Positions 10,572 through 21,086 of a stretch of DNA of 64,000 nucleotides are shown in pieces. Source of the DNA: Campanula takesimana (Eukaryota; Streptophyta; Magnoliopsida; Asterales; Campanulaceae); NCBI GenBank assembly GCA_026119855.1, contig JAOWBW010000439.1, positions 744,001-808,000 of the forward strand, in the 5' to 3' direction. The notes beneath the pieces are model-generated. The model did not search any database. It saw only the letters and a program-made list of their open reading frames with translations, and was not told where the DNA came from. Position 1 is the stretch's first letter. Each line of letters starts with the position of its first letter. The position numbers and the translations under genes are program-made.

Positions 10572-13321
10572 TGTGAGAGCCCGCGCCCGTACCCGCGTAA
10601 GGATCCGTGCGAAACGCGGCTGGAATCCGCTCGGTTTCTCAAAATGGTTTCCCTACTTTGTTTTTGAAAAGAAGAGTCGCCACCTCATTTTATTTAGGAA
10701 AATAGAGATAAAACCTTTTTGATTGAAAAGTGGGTTCGGGGGCTATGTTACGAGAGGAGAAGGTGTTAGGCACTCCGCTCGCCCTTTCGGTCTCTAGCAT
10801 GCTTCCGCCTATGCTTGATTTTAGTTTGCCTTTTGAAAATGCCTTATTATGCTCTAACATTGGAAAAATGTGTGTGTTTATGTATAAAGGAGTCTCCTAT
10901 TCTAGGTCGATTCATTTTATCACAACCGGGAACCGGTTTGGGTGGATTCCCGATTGGTTTTGAAAAAAGGTTTGAATCATATTTACAAGTATGAGCAATA
11001 AAAAGGGGAAGGGGGAATATTTTAAAAATAATACAATTAGGTGAAAAATGGGAAATATCCCATGAAAGCAAATATCCAAGCCAAGGTTGATCTCCAAGTT
11101 CATGGGGCTGCTGTGGATCGCCATGGGTGTACCTGTGAATGACCTATCCAAAAACAGATACAAAGATTGGGATTCACTCCCAATATGTTAGAGCACATGT
11201 ATGAATTTTTGTTGGATTTATGGGTTGATATTTCATGCTCAAATCATGTCAAGAACATTTATGTAAATTCAGCCCAGCACAGGAAAAGATATCATAGCAG
11301 GTTTTGATGAGCAATTTACACTATCATATCTTAATAATCTGGAAAGGCATAAAACACAAAAGTTGAAGATCATATATTAAATATAATGTGTACCAAGTTT
11401 CAAAGTCATAAAGAAAGTTTTGGTTCTTCAAAAGTGATCTGACATTGGCATGTCAGAATCTGGGAAATATGAATCTGGAAGCAGACACTTGATTTAGAAA
11501 ATGGAAATAAGCCTTTCCAGAGGTCATAAAATTGTTTCAAATGCATGAACATCTTAATTAGTCTTTTAATAACAAATTTCATGTTTTGACTTTGACTTGA
11601 AAATCTAGTTTTGGTAGGGTTTTAGACTAGAAAACTCAGATTAGCCAAAACAGCAGCAAGCAAAGCAACATATTTGAGCTACGAAAATGACTACCAAAAA
11701 ATTACCTATACATGGATTTAGACCACAAAACTTGGTAATAATCATATTCAGTATATAATGAACAACTTTCATGTTTCAAGACACATCTAGAAACGAATTT
11801 ATGATTGAGTAAAAAGCTCATCAAAAGGCTTGGTCGAAACAGAACATGCTGGACAGATTATACATGGCATGAAGATTGAGGTCAAAACATGGCATAAACT
11901 TGGAACAAACCCATGGAACTTAGGGAACTTGTTTATTGATGTATTATAAACATTATCATAGGTCTATTTATGTACAAACATCAACAAAAATGAGAATAAA
12001 TAAGAAAGAAGGGAAGGGGACAGATTGTATACATGCTGGGTATATGATCTATAACTAGTTGGGATTTAAGACTTGGAGCATGAAATCAACACCAAAATAA
12101 ACTCAACACATATGTACACATTCTAGGACTGAATCATGCACATTTAGAATATATAGAACATGTTTATTTACAAAGTAAAAACATAGATTACATAGGTAAA
12201 AAGGGGAATCTAGTCACTAGTTGACTAGATTCCCAAACAACTCATTTAAACTTACATTTTATCAAATCTATGATATATAAAAAGGAAACTTACCTAGATT
12301 AAGAGAGGGTGGTGTGCTTCCTTTGTCTCCAAGGGAAGACTTTTTTTTGTTTTGATTGAGTTGAAGTTGTTGTGGTTGTTGTTGTCGTTGTTGTGGTTGT
12401 TGTTGCTTGTTGTTGTTGTTGCTTGAGATTTGAAGGGGTTGTTTGAGGTGTTTTGGTGGTGTAGAAGTGGTGGATATGTGGTGGAGGAGTGGTGGTGTTG
12501 TGGTGGTTGAGTGGTGGTGGTAAGAACAAGGGTGCAAGTTGGAGAGAATGGTGTAGGGAATGTGTGTAGTGAATGTGTGTGTTGAATGACTCCTTTTGTT
12601 CAATGAATGTCCCCCTCTTTCTTGGATCAACATAGGAAGTATATGGAGGAGGGAGGTGATATTTCTTGGACCAAAATGCCCCTAGAGTAGGGGTAGTATG
12701 GGGGGAGAGTCCTCTTACCCGAAATTCATGCAAGAGGGGTGGAAAAAATGGCCAAAAGTGATGGTGTTGTCTTGACTTTGTGCAATTTCCACTTTTTGAA
12801 TGCCACTTGTCAATCCTTGGTTGATTTTGGCCCATGTGACCCCCCCCTAATGCAGCCATATGTCCAGGAAATGTGGGAGTAAACATGTCATTATTTCCGG
12901 CTCTGTGTTCCCGCTCCGCAACAGCTTGCAACTGCTCCGTCGTGCGCGTTCCGGTGTCCCGGTTGTCCGCGGGTTCAACACAAAAGTTGCTCTTCTCAAT
13001 TTTCTGGTCAAGATGGCATATCTAGATTATGTTAAAGAGTAAGGAATAAAATAATATAATTTTAAATGCAAGGGATGTCCGGTAAAAGGCGTTCTAGGGG
13101 TGCGGGGCCCGCCGTAGGGTCCCGACGCTCAATTTTCGAAGAATACGCCTGTTTACTCGGTTTTGAACCCTGATCATGAATCCGGACATGGTTTTTCCAT
13201 CCGATGCACCGATAAGGCGTACGGTAATCCCGAACGGCCAAATCTGGGGTTTTAGGCCAATTATCGCGCTTAGACCGAATCAAATGGTTGGTTTTAGGGG
13301 TGCGAGATCGGGGTGTCTACA
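10572..13321 (-). repeat. 5' LTR of element A
   Basis: 2750 bp partner of 2039-4788, bordered on the right by target duplication CCTAC (13322-13326). Its His/Gln-rich open frame on the minus strand (about 12299-12931) comes from GTG/GTT repeats and is not treated as a gene. Confidence 0.95.
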
Positions 13322-13326
13322 CCTAC

Positions 13327-13872
13327 ATTAGTTTTGCGAGTTTTGGCCACATGACAAACTCGGCAGCGCTCTACAAAACGAGCAACATCATGTCCTATCC
13401 GAGGCCAATAAAACTGATATGCTACCAACACCAACGTTTTATCCTGTCCAAAGTGACCCGCAAGTCCTCCCTCATGACTCTCGGAGATAATTAAATCACA
13501 CAATGAGCAGAACGGAATGCACAGTTTGGTCCCTTTAAACAAGTACCCATTAGAAATAACAAACTGCTGATAGTTTCCTCGAGTACACTTTTCCCACACA
13601 CTACAAAAAAATGGATCATCATGATATAAATCGCGCAAAGTGTCAAAGCCAACCACCTCCACACGCATGGTGGTTAATAACAAGTGACGTCGACTCAGAG
13701 CATCGGCAACGCGATTCTGAACCCCAGCCTTATGCTTGATAATAAACGTAAAAATCTGAATAAATTCCACCCATTTAGCATGCTGAAGATTAAGCTTATG
13801 CGGCCTCTGAATATACTTAAGTGCCTCATGGTCAGAATATAACACAGATTCTTTCGACAAGAGATAATGTTG
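13327..13872 (-). pseudogene. Ty3/gypsy RNase H end and integrase zinc-binding domain
   Basis: In minus sense the frame continues from the RT block with VLYSDHEALKYI and NRVADALSRR, the end of gypsy RNase H. It then runs into the integrase N-terminal HHCC module (SESHEGGLAGHFGQDKT, with CRVCHVAK at the end). An in-frame TAA separates it from the RT block at about 13873. The frame runs into the element A LTR at 13321 and resumes at 2038. It belongs to the host gypsy polyprotein. Confidence 0.9.
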
Positions 13873-14598
13873 TTAATGTTCCAAGGTGCGTATAATAGCA
13901 TAAAAATCCTTATCATAAGTCGAATATCTGCGCCGTGCATCATTCAGCTTCTCGCTAAAGAAAGCGATAGGCTTCTGATTCTGACTCAAAACACCCCCAA
14001 TACCAACATTAGAAGCATCACAATGGACTTCGAAAACATCGTCAAAATCAGGTAATGCCAAAATAGGAGCCTGCGTGACCATGGATTTCAAAAGCTGAAA
14101 TGCAGTATCAGCTTCTTTTGTCCAAAGGAACCCACCCGCCTTTAAGCATTCAGTAATAGGAGCAATAACACTACTAAAATTCTGAATAAAATAACGATAA
14201 TAAGAAGCCAAACCATGAAAACGCCGAATATCGTGAATGCTCGTAGGTGTTGGCCATCTAGTAATAGCCTTCACCTTCGAATCATCCATCTTAATACCCT
14301 CCTTTGTAACAATGTAGCCCAAGAAAGTTACTTGGTCAGTTAAAAAGTGGCACTTATTACGATTAGCATATAATTTCTGTTCCCTCAACACATCAAAAAT
14401 CTGTTTTAAATGGTCTAGGTGTTGCTCCACAGATTGACTATAAACAAGAATATCATCGAAATAAACGACGACAAACGTACCGATAAATGGTCTGAAAACC
14501 TGGTTCATAAGGCGCATGAATGTACTCGGAGCATTTGATATTCCAAATGGCATCACCATCCATTCATACAATCTGTCTCGAGTTTTAAAAGCAGTTTT
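13873..14598 (-). pseudogene. Ty3/gypsy reverse transcriptase core and RNase H start
   Basis: Recognisable boxes in order: MPFGISNAPSTF, VVVYFDDILVYS (catalytic Asp pair), FLGYIV, FHGLASYYRYFI and the RNase H entry EVHCDASNVGIGGVL. A TGA separates it from the upstream piece where the family normally has Trp (GDE-stop-KTAF), consistent with a single G-to-A change. Otherwise the domain is full length with intact catalytic residues. It copied the host element's RNA into DNA. Confidence 0.92.
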
Positions 14599-15503
14599 TC
14601 ATTCATCACCCGGTCGAACACGAATCTGATGATAACCACTCCGTAAATCAATTTTCGAAAACACCACCGACCCATGTAACTGATCAAGCAAATCATCGAT
14701 CCTTGGAATGGGAAAGCGATATTTGAAGGTGATTATGTTTATTGTGCGACTATCCATACACATACGTAATGTACCCCTAGCTTTCGGAACCATCAACGCA
14801 GGAACTGCACATGGACTCATGCTTTCCCGAATGACACCCTTGTCGAGTAACTCACGAACCTGCCTTTCTAACTCCTCATGTTCCTTCGGCCTCAAATGAT
14901 AAGCGGATTTATTCGGGATGGATGCTCCAGGAATAAGATCAATGCAGTGCTGAATATCCCGCATAGGTGGTAAACCCAGAGGAATCTCATCAGGAGTCAC
15001 ATCACGGTAGGCATCCAGAAGAGACTGCACAGCTGCTGGTGGTAACATATGAGTCTCGTTACTCTCAACAACCAATAACACATAAAACCCATTCTCCTGT
15101 GTAGAAGCAACATTAAAAGCGGACCGGCTGAGTAACTGATGACCAACGGTAGGAGGAGCTGGAATGGGCGCGTCCGTTACCTGTCGCGGGTCAGAAGGGC
15201 ACAATGTAATCGACAACCCATCCATCCGAAACGTATACGTGTTCTTAAACCCATCGTGCTTAACTCGTCTATCAAATAACCATGGGCGGCCCAGTAAAAG
15301 ATGACACGTGTCCATTGGAACTACGTCACACCAAACCTCATCTTTGTAACGCTTGCCAATAGAAAATTGCACCAAAAACCGTATGTTAACCTTCAGTTCA
15401 TTCCCTTTGATTAACCATGATAACTTGTATGGTTGTGGGTGCTCCTCTGTTTTCAACTGTAACTTCTCAACCATTGTTGTAGAAACAACATTTTCACAAC
15501 TAC
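14599..15503 (-). pseudogene. Ty3/gypsy protease C-terminal part and RT N-terminal part
   Basis: The first part holds the end of the retropepsin-like protease (DTCHLLLGRPWLFD). A linker follows, then the RT entry (VRELLDKGVIRESMSPCAVPALMVPK, FPIPRIDDLLDQL, FSKIDLRSGYHQIRV). The protease active-site segment lies across the Sirevirus insertion at about 46197-46230 (IIDGGS). The frame crosses the insertion point cleanly when the ACTAC duplication is counted once. Part of the host gypsy polyprotein. Confidence 0.9.
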
Positions 15504-16308
15504 TGTTGGTCCCAAAGGGGCAACAAGGGTATGAAAAATGCTAGAGGGGGGGGGGGTGAATAGCGTTTTAAAATTCTTTTCAAACCCTTTTGCAAATCAA
15601 TGGAAAATGCGCACAGCTCTAATTTTGGCTAAGTATAGCGCGCAACAAGAGTGTGAAATGCACAGCGGAAACTTAAAGCAATCACTGATGCGCATGTAAA
15701 TGCGTAGGAGTGTAAAAACGCACGCACTAAGTTTAGCTTAAAGAGAGGCGCAAAATGGTACTAAGGAAGAAAGCACACAAACACAATTCAAACAGTGCAA
15801 GACAATCTACCAAGATCAAACAAAGCAATATATCAGAAAAGCTTAAATGTAGAATGAAAAGCACAATAACAAGACAAGCTATTTGGAGAGGTTCGATCGG
15901 GAAACGATCTACGTCCTCTACCAAGATGGTTAGTCTTGGATTTCTAATGATGATATTTATATTAGTTTGAGGAGCTTTTACAAGATTACAAGAATCAAAA
16001 CTCAAAACTAAATCTATGCTTTAAAGAACAAATCCTAGACTAAACCGGTGTATCTCAAGAAGTATGATCGATGAGATCGGAACTTCAAGAGGTGTGTGTG
16101 TGTCAAAAATCTGGGCTCTATAAGTCTATGAGATGAAGAGCACAAGATATTCTGGTGATACAAGGCTTTAGGATCTGGGCTTGGTAAAGTATGAAGGTAT
16201 GAAGGCTGTTCTTGAGAATTCTGGAAATATGCAAGCAATCTTCAAATCTTCAAAGTTTCTTTTTGGAAGCAAAAACTCAAGCATCTTGGAAATGAGGATG
16301 AGCAGGCT

Positions 16309-16316
16309 ATTTATAG
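16309..16316 (-). promoter_or_regulatory. TATA box in outer Sirevirus 3' LTR
   Basis: Minus-strand TATAAATA in a GC-richer context (CTATAAATAGCC). The same box is present in all four Sirevirus LTRs (19739, 27022, 45520). Confidence 0.75.
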
Positions 16317-16332
16317 TGGAGCTTCAAAAACT

Positions 16333-16475
16333 AGCCGTTGGGGATCTGAGCAAGGATGGAGAGCTGGCACAAAATGATTGGTGCGCAGGTGTCCTTTATA
16401 GCCGTTGAGAAGCATTAGCAAGGACGATGAGCTGGCACAATCCTATTGGTGCGGAGGTGTCCTTTATAGCCATTG
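16333..16475. repeat. U3 direct repeats of about 67 bp (outer Sirevirus 3' LTR)
   Basis: AGCCGTTG-type units start at 16333, 16400 and 16468. Each repeats GAGCTGGCACAA and GGTGCGCAGGTGTCC. They lie immediately upstream of the TATA box in element sense and look like enhancer repeats. Confidence 0.75.
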
Positions 16476-17564
16476 AAGACAGAGAAAGAAGACAAAATTC
16501 AAAACTTCTTCTAGAAGGATGACAATTGTCTTCATTTGAAATTTCTCACTGAAGCGTGTCTCCATCTACGTGTATGCTGAGTGTGCTTGTTTTGTCGTAT
16601 GTACACATCAGCACTTTGGCTCATTCCAAAAAGTGTAGCTTGTCTTGACGCTATCTAAACTTCTAGAATATGAGGTCAGGAAAAGAGAGAATTGAATAAG
16701 GAAAATTTGCGCGTGCATGGTAGTCATGTGCATTGATTTGCGCAGATGGAGTGCTGCGCATGGGAGTCATGCGCATCATACTAAGTCATTTTCAAATGAG
16801 ACCTCAAATTCAAAGTGAAAGCCCTAATCACTAAGCCTAGTTTATAAAGAGGACTTAGCTAAAAAATGAAGTTATAAAACTTCTTACATAGGGTCCTAAA
16901 GTCCTTAAAATAAACTTAGGTGATGGTATCAATCAATTCTAATATAAGTAGGAGGGTTAAGTGATAAGCATACCCAACAATCTCCACATAAATGATTGAT
17001 GCCATTACCTACTATAACAAAGGCAATACATAGTACTTGATAATAACATGTCCATAAGAATGTAAATGGTAAATCATGTCTCAAGTTAATGCACACACTA
17101 GCCAGTGTTATAGATTTCTAGTCTATCCAAAAGAGATGAACTTACAATATGGGAAAGACAGAAATATCATTCAGCGTATACAAAATATTATGAGTTTAAG
17201 TTTAAGTATGCGTTTAAACTGAATGTTTAAACATCATGCAATGAAATATGAGCAATTATAAACATGCGCATGAAGTTCAGTTAAATAAAGCATTCATTGT
17301 TCCACAAACGAATAGTTTGAATTGAACAAGGTTTTGTGAAAACGCAATGATGCATTCTTCTCATTAAAACTTGAAATATAAGAATTACAGACTACACGTT
17401 TTACAAGGAAAAAAAATCAAAAGCAAAAAGAATGCGCATTAAAAAGGAATTACCTATGCGCAACAAAAAGAATTACAACTCTAATCTATGTTGATTCTTG
17501 AAAGCGCTTCCCTTAGCTCGTTCTGCAGACTCGTGAATTTGTTCATCAGCTCTATCTTCAATTA

Positions 17565-18871
17565 CTAAAACTTGGCGTTGTATTCCATAGCCTGATTGAC
17601 ATAAGTCTTCATCCCACTGCGCATCAAATCGCTGTCCTTCTGAAGGTCTTCAGAAACTCTATTGAAAGCATTTTCAAGCGCACCAAATTGATTTGATAGA
17701 GATTGCTGAGTAGACGCAATTAAGTCTTGAATCTCTTTCTGCGCATCCACTAAGCTCTTGGTCAGCTCCAATTGAACCATATTCTGACTGGCTTGTATAT
17801 CTAGCATAGCCTGGTTCATCTTCCCGTTGAAAGTATCTCCAAACTGGACTAAGCAGTTGGTCATATGATTCTTAAGAGCATCAAGGGAAGAAGAGGAGCT
17901 GGAATCACTAGGCACAAAGTTATCAATGGAGTTTATGACTTTGGCAGTCTCAACTTGAATTATCTCAGAAATAGAATTTGCCAAAGAACACATCGCCTCG
18001 TGCATACCATGGATAGAGGGAATCTTTGAGAGAGATTCAGAAAGCAGATCAAAATCATGCGCAATGTCTTGGCGCATAGTATCAAAATTGGCAGGCGCAA
18101 CTTCAGAACTGGTTGCCTTTGTTGTAGAATTCTCCCCCTTAATGGCACAATCAATTGCTTGTAGCAAACTGGCTTGCGCATCTAGCCTAGCAGACTGTGC
18201 ATCCAGTTTCTCTTGAATTTTCATTTGCGCAGTGACCACCTGGAAGTGTTGGGTTTGCGCAGCAAACTGATTGGCTTGTATTGTTTGGAGCATGGCCATG
18301 ATTTGGCGCATGTCAGTTGAGGAACCGAAGGGATCTGAGGAGATACGAGCTGGAGGTACTACTGGCTGTGAAGTCTGAGAAGCACCAGTTGGGTGTGCAG
18401 GTATAGCTGCAGCAGTAGCAGGAGTAGGAACAGGAGTACCTTGTGCATGAATAGGAGAAAGAGGAATAGCATAGTCCTCTGAACTGGAATCAGCAGCGTT
18501 TTCAACAATCGGCGCATCAGGATCAACTGTTGGGTCAGGCGCAGTATGAGCAAAGCCTTCACCATCAAGAAAGATAGGTGGGGCTTACTGCGCAACATTT
18601 CTTTGAGCAACGGAAGCTAGTCTTGCTTGCCTCCCAATGTCACGCGCAGTTAACTCAGTGCGCAGAGGATCAGACTCAATATCTGATAAATCTTTCATAT
18701 ATCTCTTTGTTGCGCACTTCTTGAGTCTGCGCTTTGGCTTGCTCTTCTTGGCAGATAGAGGAATTTCATCCTCACTTGATGTTTCCTTGTGAATCTCCCC
18801 CTGAGTTGGTGCATCAGTTGAAAGACCAGCAGGAGTAGACTTAGAAGGGCTGATAAGTGGCTCACTGGAGG
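17565..18871 (-). pseudogene. Envelope-like gene of outer Sirevirus, C-terminal half
   Basis: This is the downstream half of the gene begun at 29770, split from it by the inner Sirevirus. The frame first gives a Ser/Pro-rich, Lys-rich linker (SAKKSKPKRRLKK). One in-frame TAA lies near 18586, then a long Gln/Ser-rich helical region runs to the stop at 17565-17567. The heptad-like wording (LQAIDCAIKGE, MNQAMLDIQASQNMVQLELTKSLVDAQKEIQDL shortened here as LDIQAS and QKEIQDL blocks) suggests coiled coil. The homologous end in the inner element is at 21917-21087. Sirevirus genes in this position are called envelope-like, but I see no clear transmembrane helix or signal peptide. Confidence 0.75.
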
Positions 18872-20532
18872 TGTTGGTCCCTAAAGGGCAACAAGGGTGT
18901 GAAAAATTCTAGAGGGGGGGGGGGTTGAATAGCGTTTTAAAATTCTTTTCAAGCCCTTTTACAATTCAATGGCAGATGCGCACAACTCTTATTTTGGCTA
19001 AGTATAGCGCGCAGTAAGAGTGTGAAATGCACAGCGGAAATTTAAAGCAGCTCTGCGCAGGGTATACTGTGCATAGATAAAAACGCACGCGCTAAGTATG
19101 AGGCTAAAGAGTGGCGCAAAAAGGATTCTAAGGCAAATGACCAATAACAATTACAATATCAAAGTGTAACAATCTGAAAAATCAAACAAAGCAGTTCATA
19201 AATAGTTAAGCAGGAAATATGCAGTAATTATAATGAACACGCTATTTGGAGAGGTTCGATCGATGAAAGATCTACATCCTCTACCAAGATGGTTAGTCTT
19301 GGATTTCTAATGGAGATCTTATTATATAAGAGAGTATTACAAATTACAACATTTGAGCTCAATACTAACTCAAGATCTATTATCTATGAAGAACAAATCC
19401 TAGACTAAACCGGTGTATCTCAAGAAGTTAGATCAAAATGATCAAAGCTTCAAGAGGTGTGTGTGTGACAGAAATTCTGGGCTCTATGAATATGAAAGAT
19501 GAAGAGCACCAAGAATTCTGGTGATATAGGCTTTGTGATATGAGCAGGAGTTTTGAAGGTTTGAAGATCTTGAAGGCTGTTCTAAAGAATCTGGAAATAC
19601 TAAGCAGCAATCTTCAAGGTTTCTCAGTGAAGCAAGAAACTCGAGCTCTGAAGCATAGTGGCCAACAAGAAGAACTTGATGAAAGGGCCAACTGATAGGG
19701 CCGATCAAAGGGCAGCTTGGAAATGAAGATGAGCAGGCTATTTATAGATGAGAGCTTGAATATAGTCGTTGGAGCTCTGAGCAAGGACAATGAGCTGGCA
19801 CAAAGTGATTGGCGCGCAGCTGTCCTTTATAGCCGTTGGGGCTCTGATCAAATATGATGACCTGGCATAATATGATTGGTGCGCAGGTGATTTAGAGCCG
19901 TTGGAGACTGAGCATGAAGACAAAATTCAAAAGCTTCTTCTAGAAGGTTGACAGCTGTCTTCTCTTGAGATATTTCTTTGAAGCGTGTCTCCACCAATGG
20001 TTTTGCTGAGTGTGCTTATTTTGTCGTTTGTGCACACCTCAGCACTCTTACTCAATCAAAAAAGCGTAGCTTGTCTTGACGCTTTCCAAGCTTATAGAAT
20101 GTGAGATCAGGAGATGAGGAACTTTGACCAAGGTTGTGTCCGCGCACAAAGGCATGCGCATTGCCGGCGCGCATGGATTCAGCGCATGAGCAGTATGCGC
20201 ACCATGCTTGGTCACAAAAAGATCTCTTGAGAGTTTGGGGAATGAGATCTTGAAAACTGAGCAGGGTCAAGGGCTGCGCAAGATATTTATGCGCAGTGGC
20301 GACCTGCGCAGAGAGCATCCTGCGCAGTGAAATGAATCCTGCTTAGGAAATCTTCGATCTTGAAAGCTTCAAGTCCTATAATCTAAGCCTATACTATAAA
20401 AAGGACTTAGCTAAAAATTGAAGTTATAAACTTCTTTACATGAGGTCCTAAAGTCCATAAAAATACTCATAGGTGATGGTATCAATCAATTCTAACAAAT
20501 GTAGGAGGGTTAAGTAATAAGCATACCCAACA
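18872..20532 (-). repeat. 3' LTR of inner Sirevirus
   Basis: 1661 bp, with a G11 run near its left end, TATA box at 19739-19746, U3 repeats at 19764-19905 and dense TGCGCA motifs (nine GCGCA in about 240 bp around 20110-20340). Confidence 0.95.
19764..19905. repeat. U3 direct repeats of 65-67 bp (inner Sirevirus 3' LTR)
   Basis: Units beginning AGTCGTTGG or AGCCGTTGG start at 19764, 19831 and 19896, directly upstream of the TATA box in element sense. The partner LTR has them at 27047, 27114 and 27179. Confidence 0.7.
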
Positions 20533-21086
20533 ATATCCCCCTAAATGATTGATGCCATTACCTACTATAGAAAAGGCAATTCATTGTACTTGATAATAAC
20601 ATGTCCATAAAAATGTGAATGGTAAATCATGCCTCAAGTCAATGCACACACTAGCCAGTGCTATAGATTTCTAATCTATCCAAAAGATTAAAAACTTACA
20701 AGATAGGAAAGATAGAAATATCATTCACAGCATACAACTAATGTGAGATGAAGTTTTAAATATGCGTTTAAACTGATTGTTTAAACATCATGCGTAGAAA
20801 ACATGAGCAGTAAAGATTATGCTCATGAGTTTAAGTAATAATGCATTCAATGTTCCACAAACGAATGGTTTGAATTGAACAAGGTTTTGTGAAAGCTTAA
20901 TGATGCATTCTTCTCATTAAAACTTTGAAGGATTGACTGTTACAGAGTACAAGCTTTAAAGAGGAAAAACAAAAGAGGTGCGCACAAAAACAAAAGCTCA
21001 CGAAATAAAAGCGCATAAAACATACTGCGCAACGAGAATCAAAAAGTCTTAAAAGAAAAAACTAGCAAAATACTTACAAAGGAAAT

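Larger units (their letters stand above)
2039..13321 (-). mobile_element. Non-autonomous Ogre/Tat-like LTR element without pol (element A)
   Basis: Two 2750 bp LTRs (2039-4788 and 10572-13321) start TGTGAGAG and end GTGTCTACA on the plus strand. The flanks carry the perfect duplication CCTAC (2034-2038 and 13322-13326). The primer-binding site beside the right LTR matches plant tRNA-Arg and sets the orientation to minus; a purine tract (GAGGGGCTC on the minus strand) abuts the left LTR. I counted about 22 substitutions and two single-base indels between the LTRs (about 0.8%), so the insertion is recent. The 5.8 kb interior encodes no gag, protease, RT or integrase I can recognise, only one 158-codon frame. 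tRNA-Arg priming is known from Ogre/Tat elements; a LARD-like, trans-mobilised lifestyle is inference. Confidence 0.9.
15504..16979 (-). repeat. 3' LTR of the outer Sirevirus
   Basis: 1476 bp. It holds a G11 run 40-50 bp from its left end, a minus-strand TATA box at 16309-16316, about 67 bp tandem repeats (16333-16475) and several TGCGCA motifs. Confidence 0.95.

Noticed and set aside
12299..12931. 210-codon frame rich in His, Thr and Gln (and its twin at 3736-4201)
   Set aside because: It comes from GTG/GTT low-complexity sequence inside the element A LTR, and is broken in the partner LTR.
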